NCBI RefSeq assembly: GCF_000742135.1
Contig: NZ_KN046818.1
Location: forward strand, 186,001 to 250,000
Reading direction: 5' to 3'
DNA length: 64,000 bases
Origin: Klebsiella pneumoniae
GTDB lineage: Bacteria > Pseudomonadota > Gammaproteobacteria > Enterobacterales > Enterobacteriaceae
Every line of letters starts with the position of its first letter. The first letter of the stretch is position 1. Shown here one piece after another: positions 29,488 to 40,086 of the stretch. The translations under genes and the position numbers were made by a program. Below the pieces are notes generated by a model. The model was given only the letters and a program-made list of their open reading frames with translations, ran no database searches and was not told where the DNA came from.

Positions 29488-30522
29488 ATGAAAAAAATGG
29501 TTATTTTAATAACGTTGCTGATGCTTGGCGGCCAAGCTGCTGCCAATTGTACCTATAAAGGCAATACCAAGCGTCAAGGCTTAACGCTGACCAATATTAA
29601 AATACCAACAGATGCTTCCATTCCGGTAGGTAGCGTGTTACATACTCATAAATTTGGTACTGGCGCATATAAAACATTTACCTGTAATAAAAACACCGAT
29701 GACCAATATATTATTGACGTCGGGGCTGCCGTTGTTCCTGGTGTTACCGGTGTTCAGGGTGGTCCGGTTTATGAAACGGGGATTGATGGGATTGGGTTTC
29801 AGGTCTCCGATCTGTTACGTAGTAAAAATGGTTCATTGATCGCCGCCGAGGCAGGTTCAACCTTGGTACCAATAACAAGCTCATCTGAAAATAATTACCA
29901 ATTTATTACGGTATGGTTAATCAAAACTAAGACGGTGATTGATACGAGCACCAAGTCAACATCTAACCCCTCAGTTTCGTTCTCGGTAGGGAATTTAAAA
30001 ACAAACCCTGTTGCCAATGACAGACTATTATACGCTGTAACCTCTATCTCTATTAAAAATATTAATTACCGCACAACATCTTGTAATATCTCCACACCAC
30101 GATCGCAAATCACGCTGAATCGTATAGACAAAGGAAAATTGATGTCACTTTCCCGTGGTGCAACAACTCCGTCGGAGAAAACTATTGCCATGAATATTAG
30201 TTGCCCGAATGACTCCGTTGGCAATACTCTCATCTATTGGTTTAATCCTATTGGAGGAATAAGCGCTTCAGGGAATGGTATTGTCGATAATATGCTTTCC
30301 GGCAGTGATGCAGCAAATAACGTGGGTATTATATTCAAACTTTCAGGTAGTCCTGTTGTTTTCTATGATACCGATAATTACAATTATAAAATAAACACTA
30401 GCAACGATCTTAACAAAACCATCAACCTAACCGCCGACTATTATCGCCAAAGTGATAACAGTAACGATGTTACGATGGGGCTTGTTAAAGGAATGATGGA
30501 AGTTGTTATTCAGGAAGAATAA
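29488..30522 (+). CDS. Fimbrial tip adhesin-like subunit
   Basis: 344 residues starting MKKMVILITLLMLGGQAAA at 29488, signal peptide then NCTYKGNTKRQG. Its length and position, last after the usher, fit a two-domain adhesin with a receptor-binding N-terminal half and a C-terminal pilin half (from about residue 190, with SCNISTPRSQITLNRI and NISCPND cysteines). The receptor is unknown. More AT-rich than the usher gene. An upstream frame overlapping the usher is not conserved-looking and is ignored. Confidence 0.82.
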   Translation: MKKMVILITLLMLGGQAAANCTYKGNTKRQGLTLTNIKIPTDASIPVGSVLHTHKFGTGAYKTFTCNKNTDDQYIIDVGAAVVPGVTGVQGGPVYETGIDGIGFQVSDLLRSKNGSLIAAEAGSTLVPITSSSENNYQFITVWLIKTKTVIDTSTKSTSNPSVSFSVGNLKTNPVANDRLLYAVTSISIKNINYRTTSCNISTPRSQITLNRIDKGKLMSLSRGATTPSEKTIAMNISCPNDSVGNTLIYWFNPIGGISASGNGIVDNMLSGSDAANNVGIIFKLSGSPVVFYDTDNYNYKINTSNDLNKTINLTADYYRQSDNSNDVTMGLVKGMMEVVIQEE

Positions 30523-30733
30523 TAACTTTGTATTGAGGGGGTGCATAGCTTAATATCATGCATCTCCTTTGCTTTATAGTCCTCATGATGACACTATAAA
30601 TGATTAATGAAATCACATAAAATTCACATAGGATGCTATTGATCTCTTCAGGTCTCTCACTTAAATTCCTCCCCGGCTTATATTAAGCCTACTTGTAATA
30701 CGAAATATAATTTCATCAATAAAGGATATATTA
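30523..30733 (+). promoter_or_regulatory. Leader region between fimbrial and microcin-like operons
   Basis: 211 bp, AT-rich. No gene is apparent. It ends with AAAGGA (30721-30726) seven bases before the first peptide start, so the promoter of the peptide operon is expected here. No dyad strong enough to name an operator was found. Confidence 0.4.
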
Positions 30734-31099
30734 ATGAAGCAATTGACTGTTTTCGAAATGGAGGCCATCTCTGGTGGCTATTCTTGGGATTTTTCCTCCA
30801 TCCAATCCAGCATCACCAGTCTCGTAAGTAATGGCGTTGAAGCAGTGGTTTCTGCTGCCACCATGGGAACTCTGGCGGCCGTCTTTGGCACCTTTGTCGG
30901 CGGTACACAGTCTGGGGCAAATGGCGGCGTCCTGGGATTTGGCCTCTTTGGTAACCTCGTCGGGATGTTTGTAGGCTTAGTCGGTGGTGCAATCCTCGGC
31001 GCAGGATGTGGTCTGGCCTGGGGATGGGACGGGACCATGGCAATTATCGAAGCTGGCGCACAAGGTTTAGTTGATGGCACCTTTGTCGTTTGGAAATAA
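30734..31099 (+). CDS. Class II microcin-like double-glycine leader peptide 1
   Basis: 121 residues. The N-terminus MKQLTVFEMEAISGG fits the class II microcin/colicin V leader consensus (M-R/K-x-L-T-x-x-E-M/L-x-x-I/V-S-G-G), with cleavage expected after Gly15. The mature 106 residues start YSWDFSSIQSS, are rich in Gly and hydrophobic residues with many GxxxG patterns (for example GANGGVLGFGLFG), and end DGTFVVWK, with one Cys. Ribosome site AAAGGA. Paralogue of the next gene. The C39-peptidase exporter two genes downstream is the obvious processing enzyme. Antibacterial activity is inferred, not shown. Confidence 0.85.
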   Translation: MKQLTVFEMEAISGGYSWDFSSIQSSITSLVSNGVEAVVSAATMGTLAAVFGTFVGGTQSGANGGVLGFGLFGNLVGMFVGLVGGAILGAGCGLAWGWDGTMAIIEAGAQGLVDGTFVVWK

Positions 31100-31165
31100 T
31101 CTACAGACTCGATAAATGTCATTATTTTATTAGATCATAACTTTACCAACAAAAGGAATTATTGC

Positions 31166-31534
31166 GTGAAAGAATTAACTGTATTTGAAATGGATACCAT
31201 TTCCGGGGGTTATAGCTGGGATTTCTCCTCAATCCAATCAACCGTCACCAGTCTGGTAAGTAATGGTGTAGAAGCAGCTGCATCAGCCGCCCTGGGAGCT
31301 ATCACATGGGGGGTCTATGGCCTGCTTTGGGGCGGTACTCAATCCGGCGCTAATGGTGGTCTTTTAGGTTTTGGTTTACTTGGTAACGCGGTTGGCGCTG
31401 TCTGGGGAACAATCATGGGAGCTATTGGCGGCGCGGTTGGCTATGCAGCTTTGGGCTGGGAGGCATCCGTGAATGAGTCCATGCAAGCCATGCTGGGCAT
31501 TATCGATGGCTCCTTTGTGCCATGGAGCCACTAA
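31166..31534 (+). CDS. Class II microcin-like double-glycine leader peptide 2
   Basis: 122 residues with a GTG start at 31166 and AAAAGGA eight bases upstream. The leader MKELTVFEMDTISGG and the mature start YSWDFSSIQST are nearly the same as in peptide 1. The central WGGTQSGANGGLLGFGLLGN block is shared, while the C-terminal third diverges and ends DGSFVPWSH. No cysteine. The two genes differ at many synonymous sites, so the duplication is old and both copies have been kept. They may act as a two-component toxin or as two independent ones. Confidence 0.85.
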   Translation: MKELTVFEMDTISGGYSWDFSSIQSTVTSLVSNGVEAAASAALGAITWGVYGLLWGGTQSGANGGLLGFGLLGNAVGAVWGTIMGAIGGAVGYAALGWEASVNESMQAMLGIIDGSFVPWSH

Positions 31535-31574
31535 GAGTTCTTAATTTTCATTTGATTATTAAGATTACTATATA

Positions 31575-31602
31575 TTCAAAGGCTCATTTATGAGCCTTTG
31601 AA
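31575..31602 (+). terminator. Hairpin between peptide genes and exporter genes
   Basis: Perfect 12-bp stem TTCAAAGGCTCA / TGAGCCTTTGAA with a TTTA loop, followed by TTAACC rather than a T run. It lies between peptide 2 and the adaptor gene. It could protect the peptide mRNA 3' end or partly terminate, giving more peptide than exporter transcript. Confidence 0.6.
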
Positions 31603-31627
31603 TTAACCGTTGATACTGTGAACACTC

Positions 31628-32914
31628 ATGACTAATAGTATTTATCGCAAGGAAGCGATAGCTTATAAGAAGTTGCACTGGAAAGGGAAAGCGCTATTGC
31701 TGGCTGGCTTGCCTGCATGGCTAGTTACATGTTTATCTCTTTTATTTCTCTGCGCTCTTATCTGCGCCCTTATATTCTGTAAATTTACACAACGCATTGA
31801 TGTCAAAGGCGAGGTTATCACTCTCCCTCACTCCGTAAACGTTTTCTCTCCGCAACAAGGGTTTGTCGTCAATCAGTATGTTCAAATTGGAGACGTTGTC
31901 AAAAAAGGACAGACGCTTTATGAGCTTGATGTATCTAGAAATACCACAACAGGTAATGTCAGTGCAGCACAGATTGAGGTAATCAATGAAAAGATAGCCA
32001 ACTCCGAAGCTATTATAAAAAAACTAACTCATAATAAAAACGAAACACTAATTGCACTGGATGCCCAGCTTAAAAATGCCAGAAACTCTCTTAACGAAAC
32101 TGTACGTATGCTGGCCAATACGCAACAAGGCTTAAGCAAAATGCATGAAAACCTGTCCAGTTATGATAAATACCTTAAGGAGGGGTTAATTACAAAAGAT
32201 CAATACAATTACCAACATTCGTTGTACTTTCAACAGCAAAGCGCCTATCAGTCATTGATAAGCCAAAAGATGCAACTAGAAACTCAGCTTACACAGTTAA
32301 GCAGTGATAAAGTTACTAAAGCTGCCGATTTTGATAATCAAATATCATCTCAATATAATCAGACAAATGATTATAAAAATCAACTAGTAGAATCAAACGC
32401 TAACGGAAATATTATCATTAAGGCAACAACGGAAGGACGCATTGAATCATTAGCCGTCACTAAAGGCCAAATGGTTGATAAAGGCAGTAGTCTTGCCCAA
32501 ATCAAACCTATTGGTAACATCGAGTATTATCTCATACTTTGGCTACCTAACAACAGCATTCCTTATGTTAAAGTCGGCGACACAATAAATATTCGTTATG
32601 ATGCATTCCCTTCCGATAAGTTCGGACAGTTCCCTGGTGAGATCATTTCTATCTCATCACTTCCTGCCTCACGACAGGAAATGTCAGAATATACCAATGT
32701 CAATGATGGCACTAATCAACAAGAACTTGCATTATATAAGGCAATTGTCAAAATAAGGGATAAAAAATTTAATTACGATGGAAAAGAACTTTCTCTTTCA
32801 AATGGATTAAAAGCACAAGCAGTGGTATTCCTTGAAGAACGCCCGCTTTATATGTGGATGTTTACACCAGTTTATAAAATTTCTCAAAGCGTGAGCGGCC
32901 CTGTCAATGACTAA
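31628..32914 (+). CDS. HlyD/CvaA-family periplasmic adaptor of microcin-type exporter
   Basis: 428 residues. A short cytoplasmic N-terminus is followed by one membrane helix (about 27-52), a lipoyl half-motif (GFVVNQYVQIGDVVKKGQTL), a long coiled-coil hairpin rich in Gln/Asn/Lys (about 110-255), the second lipoyl half (GRIESLAVTKGQMVDKG) and a C-terminal beta domain. This is the membrane-fusion component of a type I secretion system and would bridge the ABC exporter to chromosomally encoded TolC. AT-rich. Its 3' end overlaps the exporter gene by 8 bp. Confidence 0.9.
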   Translation: MTNSIYRKEAIAYKKLHWKGKALLLAGLPAWLVTCLSLLFLCALICALIFCKFTQRIDVKGEVITLPHSVNVFSPQQGFVVNQYVQIGDVVKKGQTLYELDVSRNTTTGNVSAAQIEVINEKIANSEAIIKKLTHNKNETLIALDAQLKNARNSLNETVRMLANTQQGLSKMHENLSSYDKYLKEGLITKDQYNYQHSLYFQQQSAYQSLISQKMQLETQLTQLSSDKVTKAADFDNQISSQYNQTNDYKNQLVESNANGNIIIKATTEGRIESLAVTKGQMVDKGSSLAQIKPIGNIEYYLILWLPNNSIPYVKVGDTINIRYDAFPSDKFGQFPGEIISISSLPASRQEMSEYTNVNDGTNQQELALYKAIVKIRDKKFNYDGKELSLSNGLKAQAVVFLEERPLYMWMFTPVYKISQSVSGPVND

Positions 32915-35030
32915 TGAACTATTTGAAAAGATCATCGCGAAAGTTAACTTTTCTCTCCTAAAGAAAACGCCAGTTATATTGCAATCGGAAGCCGCTGAGT
33001 GCGGCATTGCCTGTCTGGCCATGGTTTGTGGTCATTACGGCTTGGATATTGACCTGTTTAATTTCCGGCAGCGTTTTGGTAGCCCTTCACAGGGCGTGAC
33101 ACTGATGTCCTTAAGCAAAACAGCGGAGCATGCTGGGTTAAAAAGCCGTGCGCTGTCGTTAGACTTGGATGAAATACGCCAGCTCAAGTTGCCCTGTGTA
33201 CTCCACTGGGGCATGAACCACTATGTGGTGCTGACTAAAGTTCGCAAATCCAGCTTTATCGTACACGATCCAGCGCTGGGTAAGCGTATTATCGGCATCC
33301 AGGAGATGTCCAATTATTTTACTGGCGTTGCCTTAGAGCTTTGGCCCGATCAGAACTTCCAGCAGGAAAAGGCTAAGTCCCGCCTTCGTCTGCTGGATCT
33401 AATGCGCAATATAGTAGGCTTAAAATCAGCGCTGCTGAAAATTTTTGCCTTCTCCGTGGTCGTGGAAGCCATCGGCTTACTACTCCCGATAGGTACTCAA
33501 CTGGTTACCGACCATGTGATTATGGCGCACGACCAAAGCCTGCTATCAGTTATCTGCATTGGCCTGGTCTTTTTTACACTATTTCGCACCTTCATCAGTA
33601 TGCTCCGCGCCTGGACGTCCTTAACGCTGAATACCCTGACAAGTATCCAGTGGAAAACCACGCTTTTCGATCATCTGGCCAGTCTGCCACTATCCTTTTT
33701 TGAAAAGCGTCATTTAGGAGATATCCAGTCGCGTTTTTCCTCTTTGGATACCATTCGCTCGACGTTTACTAACAGTATCGTCAGCGGCATTATTGACTCA
33801 ATCATGACCATCGGTCTGCTGATCATGCTAACTTTGTATGGTGGCTGGCTAACTTGGGTCGTAGTTGGCTTTACTTTATGCTACGCAATTATGCGTTTTG
33901 CAACTTATCGATTCTATCGTCGTGTAGCAGAAGAGCAGGTAATCAAAGGTGCTCGCTCCAGTTCGCATTTTATGGAGTCATTGTACGGTATCTCGACCAT
34001 CAAGGCATTAAATTTGAAAGAACGTCGGTCCCAGCATTGGCTTAATATAAATATCGAAGCCTGCAACGCTGGGATCAAACAAACTCGTTTCGATATGCTA
34101 TTTAGTGGGATCAATACCTTCATTACTGCTATCGATCAGGTCGCCGTGCTCTGGCTTGGCGCGATTATGGTTATTGATAATAATATGACCCTTGGTATGT
34201 TTATGGCGTTTAACGCCTATCGTGGTCAATTTTCACAACGCGCTTCTAGTTTGGTCGATCTTTGTATGCAACTGCGAATGCTCTCCCTACATAACGAACG
34301 TTTGTCAGAGATCGTTTTCAGCGAACCGGAACAGGAGCTTCCCACAAGAGAGGTTTTTTCTGCAGACTCGGGTGCCAAACTGGAAGTCAAAAATTTGTGC
34401 TATCAATATGATCCGTTTTCTCAGCCGATCTTTTCTAATTTAAATATAACCGTAGAACCCGGTGAGTCCGTAGCACTTGTCGGCCCTTCAGGCGTCGGTA
34501 AAACTACGTTATTAAAAGTGATGTGCGGTCTGCTTTCACCCACTAGTGGTGATGTACTAGCTGATAATCTCGATATCACCAAAATTGGCCTCAACAATTA
34601 TCGCCTGGGTACCGCCTGTGTCTTGCAGGAGGACCGCCTATTTTCCGGCTCGCTTATTGATAATATCAGCGGGTTCGAAGATAACGCCGATATTGATTTT
34701 GTAATGGAATGTGCCAAACGCTGCAATATTCATGAAGAGATTATGAAGATGCCGATGGGTTATGAGACCATTGTTGGTGAACTGGGTTTGGGCATTTCAG
34801 GTGGCCAAAAGCAGCGTATTCTAATTGCCCGCGCGCTATATCGAAAACCAAGTATCCTTTTTATGGATGAGGCCACTAGCCATCTCGATTTAAAGAATGA
34901 ATCAGTTATTAATCAGTCAATCTCAGCGTTAAGCATTACCCGAATTATCGTCGCTCATCGGCCCTCCACAATTGCCTCAGCCGATCGCGTTATCGACCTG
35001 TCGCAGACAAAGACCGTCGCGCAAGCTTAA
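32907..35030 (+). CDS. Peptidase-containing ABC exporter (C39, CvaB-like)
   Basis: 707 residues. The N-terminal C39 peptidase has catalytic Cys32 (EAAECGIACL), His105 (GMNHYVVL) and Asp121 (VHDPALG), all intact. A six-helix transmembrane domain spans about 155-440. The ATPase has Walker A GPSGVGKTT, signature ISGGQKQR, Walker B ILFMDEAT and H-loop IVAHRPST. This protein type removes double-glycine leaders while exporting the peptide. The intact catalytic set and operon position make it the maturation exporter for the two peptides upstream. yjeJ follows 12 bp later. Confidence 0.93.
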   Translation: MTNELFEKIIAKVNFSLLKKTPVILQSEAAECGIACLAMVCGHYGLDIDLFNFRQRFGSPSQGVTLMSLSKTAEHAGLKSRALSLDLDEIRQLKLPCVLHWGMNHYVVLTKVRKSSFIVHDPALGKRIIGIQEMSNYFTGVALELWPDQNFQQEKAKSRLRLLDLMRNIVGLKSALLKIFAFSVVVEAIGLLLPIGTQLVTDHVIMAHDQSLLSVICIGLVFFTLFRTFISMLRAWTSLTLNTLTSIQWKTTLFDHLASLPLSFFEKRHLGDIQSRFSSLDTIRSTFTNSIVSGIIDSIMTIGLLIMLTLYGGWLTWVVVGFTLCYAIMRFATYRFYRRVAEEQVIKGARSSSHFMESLYGISTIKALNLKERRSQHWLNINIEACNAGIKQTRFDMLFSGINTFITAIDQVAVLWLGAIMVIDNNMTLGMFMAFNAYRGQFSQRASSLVDLCMQLRMLSLHNERLSEIVFSEPEQELPTREVFSADSGAKLEVKNLCYQYDPFSQPIFSNLNITVEPGESVALVGPSGVGKTTLLKVMCGLLSPTSGDVLADNLDITKIGLNNYRLGTACVLQEDRLFSGSLIDNISGFEDNADIDFVMECAKRCNIHEEIMKMPMGYETIVGELGLGISGGQKQRILIARALYRKPSILFMDEATSHLDLKNESVINQSISALSITRIIVAHRPSTIASADRVIDLSQTKTVAQA

Positions 35031-35042
35031 AAGGAGAGAACT

Positions 35043-35906
35043 ATGCAAGGAACGTTTATTGGATTTAATACCGCAGGGATTACCTTTGAAGACCGCTTTC
35101 TGGCGCTGCTTTTGAAAATCAAGCAGCAAAATGGCCCCTGTCAGCAATACTATCTGCAAGCACCTATACTTCTCGATTTTCTTCTTATCCTACAAAATCG
35201 TTTGCTTATGACATATAAGCGATTACAAGAAGAAGGGGAAACCTATAAAGAAGAGCTTATCGCTTATAATGAATCGCTGATCGCTAACATCCCTGCCGTA
35301 GAGATGGCGGAGATCCAGCAGCCGAATCCTGAGCGGCGTATTATGTCGATTACGCTTAAACCAGGCGAGACTGAATCGACTCTCATTCTGGTTCTGCAGA
35401 ATGAGCAAATTTGTACATTATGCATTGAAGACAGGCAGGTAGAGGCATTACTCGCAGGTATTCAGCAAGCGTTAAAAACGGTTAATGATCAAGACATTAT
35501 ACACTACTTAACCGCAAATCTTGATTTCTTAATATGCTACACTGTCGATTTAACCACTCAGCCCAATATCGACTACCAGCAACACACTCAGGAAGACTGG
35601 AAGCTAAACCTGTTTTCCCATTATCTGGGCGTGCTGTACTGCTGCGAGACAGACGAAGGCAAGAAAATTGTCTCCGGAGCGGTGGTCAAAACCAGCGCGC
35701 CGCATTTATCAGAACTGGAAAATAACGTTGTGACGCGGATTATCGAGAAAAGCCCCAAGCTCAAGGCGATGCACGCGGAGCTGGCGCCATGTCAGATCTT
35801 CAGTACTGTCATCCCTTCCCAGCCGGGAAGAATGCTCAGTCTGGAAGAGTGTCTGCGTCCCCTGCACGCCTTCTACCTTGAAAAGAAAGCGGAGCTTAAC
35901 GCCTGA
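35043..35906 (+). CDS. yjeJ: YjeJ family protein
   Basis: 287 residues of unknown function, no signal peptide. Assigned to YjeJ from its position next to yjeI, as in E. coli, and from recalled similarity of segments such as DWKLNLFSHYLGVLY and GAVVKTS. Ribosome site AAGGAGAG with good spacing, 12 bp after the exporter, so it is cotranscribed with the microcin-like genes here. The 5' half is AT-rich like the island and the 3' half (from about 35560) is GC-rich like the core, so the island junction may lie inside the gene. A role in immunity cannot be excluded. Confidence 0.65.
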   Translation: MQGTFIGFNTAGITFEDRFLALLLKIKQQNGPCQQYYLQAPILLDFLLILQNRLLMTYKRLQEEGETYKEELIAYNESLIANIPAVEMAEIQQPNPERRIMSITLKPGETESTLILVLQNEQICTLCIEDRQVEALLAGIQQALKTVNDQDIIHYLTANLDFLICYTVDLTTQPNIDYQQHTQEDWKLNLFSHYLGVLYCCETDEGKKIVSGAVVKTSAPHLSELENNVVTRIIEKSPKLKAMHAELAPCQIFSTVIPSQPGRMLSLEECLRPLHAFYLEKKAELNA

Positions 35907-35922
35907 TCCTCATCTAGCGACC

Positions 35923-35954
35923 ACGCCTCTCTCCGCGCTTACAGAGAGAGGCGT
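35923..35954. terminator. Bidirectional terminator between yjeJ and yjeI
   Basis: Perfect 11-bp inverted repeat ACGCCTCTCTC ... GAGAGAGGCGT between the convergent yjeJ and yjeI stops. T tracts are weak on both strands. Confidence 0.6.
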
Positions 35955-35960
35955 CACGCA

Positions 35961-36314
35961 TCAGTTCGGGCACTTATAAACCTGGCCGTTCATTTCGCTG
36001 TCGGTAGGTACAAAGCTCGACAGCAGATTCTGCGTCGGGCTGCTGACGCCGTAAATCACGTTGCCACCCATTGCTGCTGCCTGGTTACGCAGAGCGTTCG
36101 CCGCACCGCGCATGGAACCACCCTCATCACCATTCTGGCCGGAGAGCCAGTTACTCTGTTTACCCGTCGCGGTCCCTAACAGCTGACAATCTGCGCCCGG
36201 CTTCTCCTGCACGAAACGCACATTCTGGCCGGCAGAGGTTAATTCATTGCTGGAACTGCAACCTGCCAACAGTAAGGCTGCGCCGACAATCCCTGCTAAA
36301 TATTTTACCTGCAT
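35961..36314 (-). CDS. yjeI: YjeI lipoprotein (DUF4156)
   Basis: 117 residues from the ATG at 36314 (MQVKYLAGIVGAALLLAG, then CSSS), the E. coli start and length; an ATG four codons upstream is an alternative. The lipobox LAGC predicts a lipoprotein. The family signature KQSNWLSGQNGDEGGSMRGA and AAAMGGNVIYG is present. Function not known. It marks the right core side of the accessory island. Confidence 0.92.
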   Translation of the reverse strand: MQVKYLAGIVGAALLLAGCSSSNELTSAGQNVRFVQEKPGADCQLLGTATGKQSNWLSGQNGDEGGSMRGAANALRNQAAAMGGNVIYGVSSPTQNLLSSFVPTDSEMNGQVYKCPN

Positions 36315-36510
36315 GTTATTCCCCATGATCGATGAGCTGGACGCACTGGCCCGGATGTAAATCTGTCATCCTTCAAACTGCGCCGGCATGAGCCGCGTTC
36401 ATTCCCTCCCCGGCTGCGCTTACCAGGTCGCTACCGAAACGGAGGTGCTTGCCGCTCTGATGCAGCTTAAATGATTTTTATGTATAAGCCTTATACTAAA
36501 AAGCGCGCCA

Positions 36511-36546
36511 AAAGAAAAACCCCCAGCCATTGCTGGCCAGGGGTTT
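36511..36546 (-). terminator. groEL terminator
   Basis: On the minus strand AAACCCCTGGCCAGCAATGG continues into CTGGGGGTTTTTCTTTT, a GC stem with a strong T tract about 30 bp after the groEL stop. Confidence 0.85.
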
Positions 36547-36574
36547 CTGCTTTTTTATGCCGTAGAGCGCACGA

Positions 36575-38233
<1,659 letters not shown>

Positions 38234-38258
38234 TCAAATTCGTTCAGGGTCGTGCGAA

Positions 38259-38612
<354 letters not shown>

Positions 38613-38632
38613 TTACCGGCTAGTGCAGAGAG

Positions 38633-38663
38633 AGATGGGGATGGCCATTTACGGCTTCAAGGG
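38633..38663 (-). promoter_or_regulatory. Sigma-32 heat-shock promoter of groSL
   Basis: On the minus strand CCCTTGAA (38656-38663) and CCCCATCT (38633-38640), spaced as in the RpoH consensus CTTGAA-N13-15-CCCCATNT. The sequence between and around them resembles the E. coli groE promoter. It lies about 80 bp before the groES start. Confidence 0.9.
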
Positions 38664-38784
38664 CAAAATTAAAAAAAATTTTTACCTTTGCGCTGGCGCA
38701 CAAAAAGCGGCCATGTCAGGCAATCGGTCATAAGGAAAAGCGATTGTGATACTCTCTTTTTTTTCACTGGCGCAGGATTGAATC

Positions 38785-40035
38785 ATGAGTGGTTTAAAAC
38801 AGGAGTTAGGGCTGGGACAGGGAGTTGGGTTGCTTTCCACCTCATTGCTGGGTACCGGCGTCTTCGCCGTCCCGGCGCTGGCGGCGCTGGTCGCTGGCGA
38901 TAACAGCCTGTGGGCATGGCCGCTGCTCATTCTCCTTGTTTTCCCGATTGCCATCGTCTTCGCCCTGCTCGGCCGCCATTTTCCCAGCGCGGGCGGCGTG
39001 GCCCACTTTGTCGATATGGCCTTTGGGCCACGTCTGGCCAGCGTCACCGGCTGGCTGTTTTTATCGGTTATCCCGGTCGGACTCCCCGCCGCCCTGCACA
39101 TCGCCACCGGTTTTGGCCAGGCGCTGTTCGGCTGGCATGATGCGCAGCTGCTGCTGGCGGAGCTGGGCACCCTGGCCATCGTCTGGTGGGTCGGTTCGCG
39201 TGGCGCCAGCTCCAGCGCCAACCTGCAGACGTTGGTTGCCGTACTGATTGTGGCGCTGATCGTCGTAGTCTGGTGGCGCGGCGGGATAAGCCCGGCGCAG
39301 ATCCCCTTCCCGGCCCCGGCGGAGATTGACCGCGGGCAGCTCTTTTTGGCGCTGTCGGTGATGTTCTGGTGCTTTGTCGGTCTGGAAGCCTTCGCGCATC
39401 TCGCCTCGGAGTTTAAACATCCCGAGCGTGATTTCCCCAGGGCGCTGATGATAGGCCTGCTGCTTGCCGGCTCGGTCTACTGGGCCTGCACCGTGCTGGT
39501 GCTGCACTTCCACGCCTTTGGCGAGGAGATGGCGGCGGCGGCGTCATTACCGAATATCGTGGTCCGTCTGTTCGGCGTCGAAGCGCTGTGGGTAGCCTGC
39601 GTCATCGGCTATCTCGCCTGTTTCGCCAGCCTCAACATCTATATTCAAAGCTTTGCCCGCCTGGTCTGGTCGCAAGCGCAGCATAAGCCACACAGCTACC
39701 TCGCAAGGCTGTCGCCACGGCAGATCCCGCGCAACGCCCTCAACGCCGTGCTGGGATCCTGCGTAGTTAGCACCCTTGGCATCTATCTGCTCGATATCAA
39801 TCTGGACGCGCTGATCGTTTACGCCAATGGCATTTTCATCATGATCTATCTGCTGTGCATGCTGGCGGGTTGTCGTTTGCTTCGCGGTCGCTATCGGCTA
39901 TTGGCGGTGGTGGGCAGCATTCTCTGTCTGCTGCTGCTGGCGATGGTCGGCTGGAAAAGCCTGTACGCGCTGGTGATGCTGGCGGGGCTGTGGCTGTTTT
40001 TACCCAGGCGCAAGCTGGCGACGGGAAGCGTGTAG
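38785..40035 (+). CDS. yjeH: L-methionine/branched-chain amino acid exporter YjeH
   Basis: 416-residue APC-family membrane protein with about 12 helices. The N-terminus LGLGQGVGLLSTSLLGTGVF and the block GLEAFAHLASEFKHPERDFP match E. coli YjeH, which exports methionine, leucine, isoleucine and valine. Located between groES and fxsA as in E. coli. Transcribed divergently from groSL. Confidence 0.94.
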   Translation: MSGLKQELGLGQGVGLLSTSLLGTGVFAVPALAALVAGDNSLWAWPLLILLVFPIAIVFALLGRHFPSAGGVAHFVDMAFGPRLASVTGWLFLSVIPVGLPAALHIATGFGQALFGWHDAQLLLAELGTLAIVWWVGSRGASSSANLQTLVAVLIVALIVVVWWRGGISPAQIPFPAPAEIDRGQLFLALSVMFWCFVGLEAFAHLASEFKHPERDFPRALMIGLLLAGSVYWACTVLVLHFHAFGEEMAAAASLPNIVVRLFGVEALWVACVIGYLACFASLNIYIQSFARLVWSQAQHKPHSYLARLSPRQIPRNALNAVLGSCVVSTLGIYLLDINLDALIVYANGIFIMIYLLCMLAGCRLLRGRYRLLAVVGSILCLLLLAMVGWKSLYALVMLAGLWLFLPRRKLATGSV

Positions 40036-40049
40036 GCCTGCAAAGAAAG

Positions 40050-40078
40050 CGGCCCGGTCGCATCTGCTGACCGGGCCG
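40050..40078. terminator. Bidirectional terminator between yjeH and fxsA
   Basis: Perfect 10-bp stem CGGCCCGGTC ... GACCGGGCCG between the convergent stops. T-tract support is poor on the plus strand but moderate on the minus strand (TTTCTTTG). Confidence 0.65.
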
Positions 40079-40086
40079 GGGGAATG

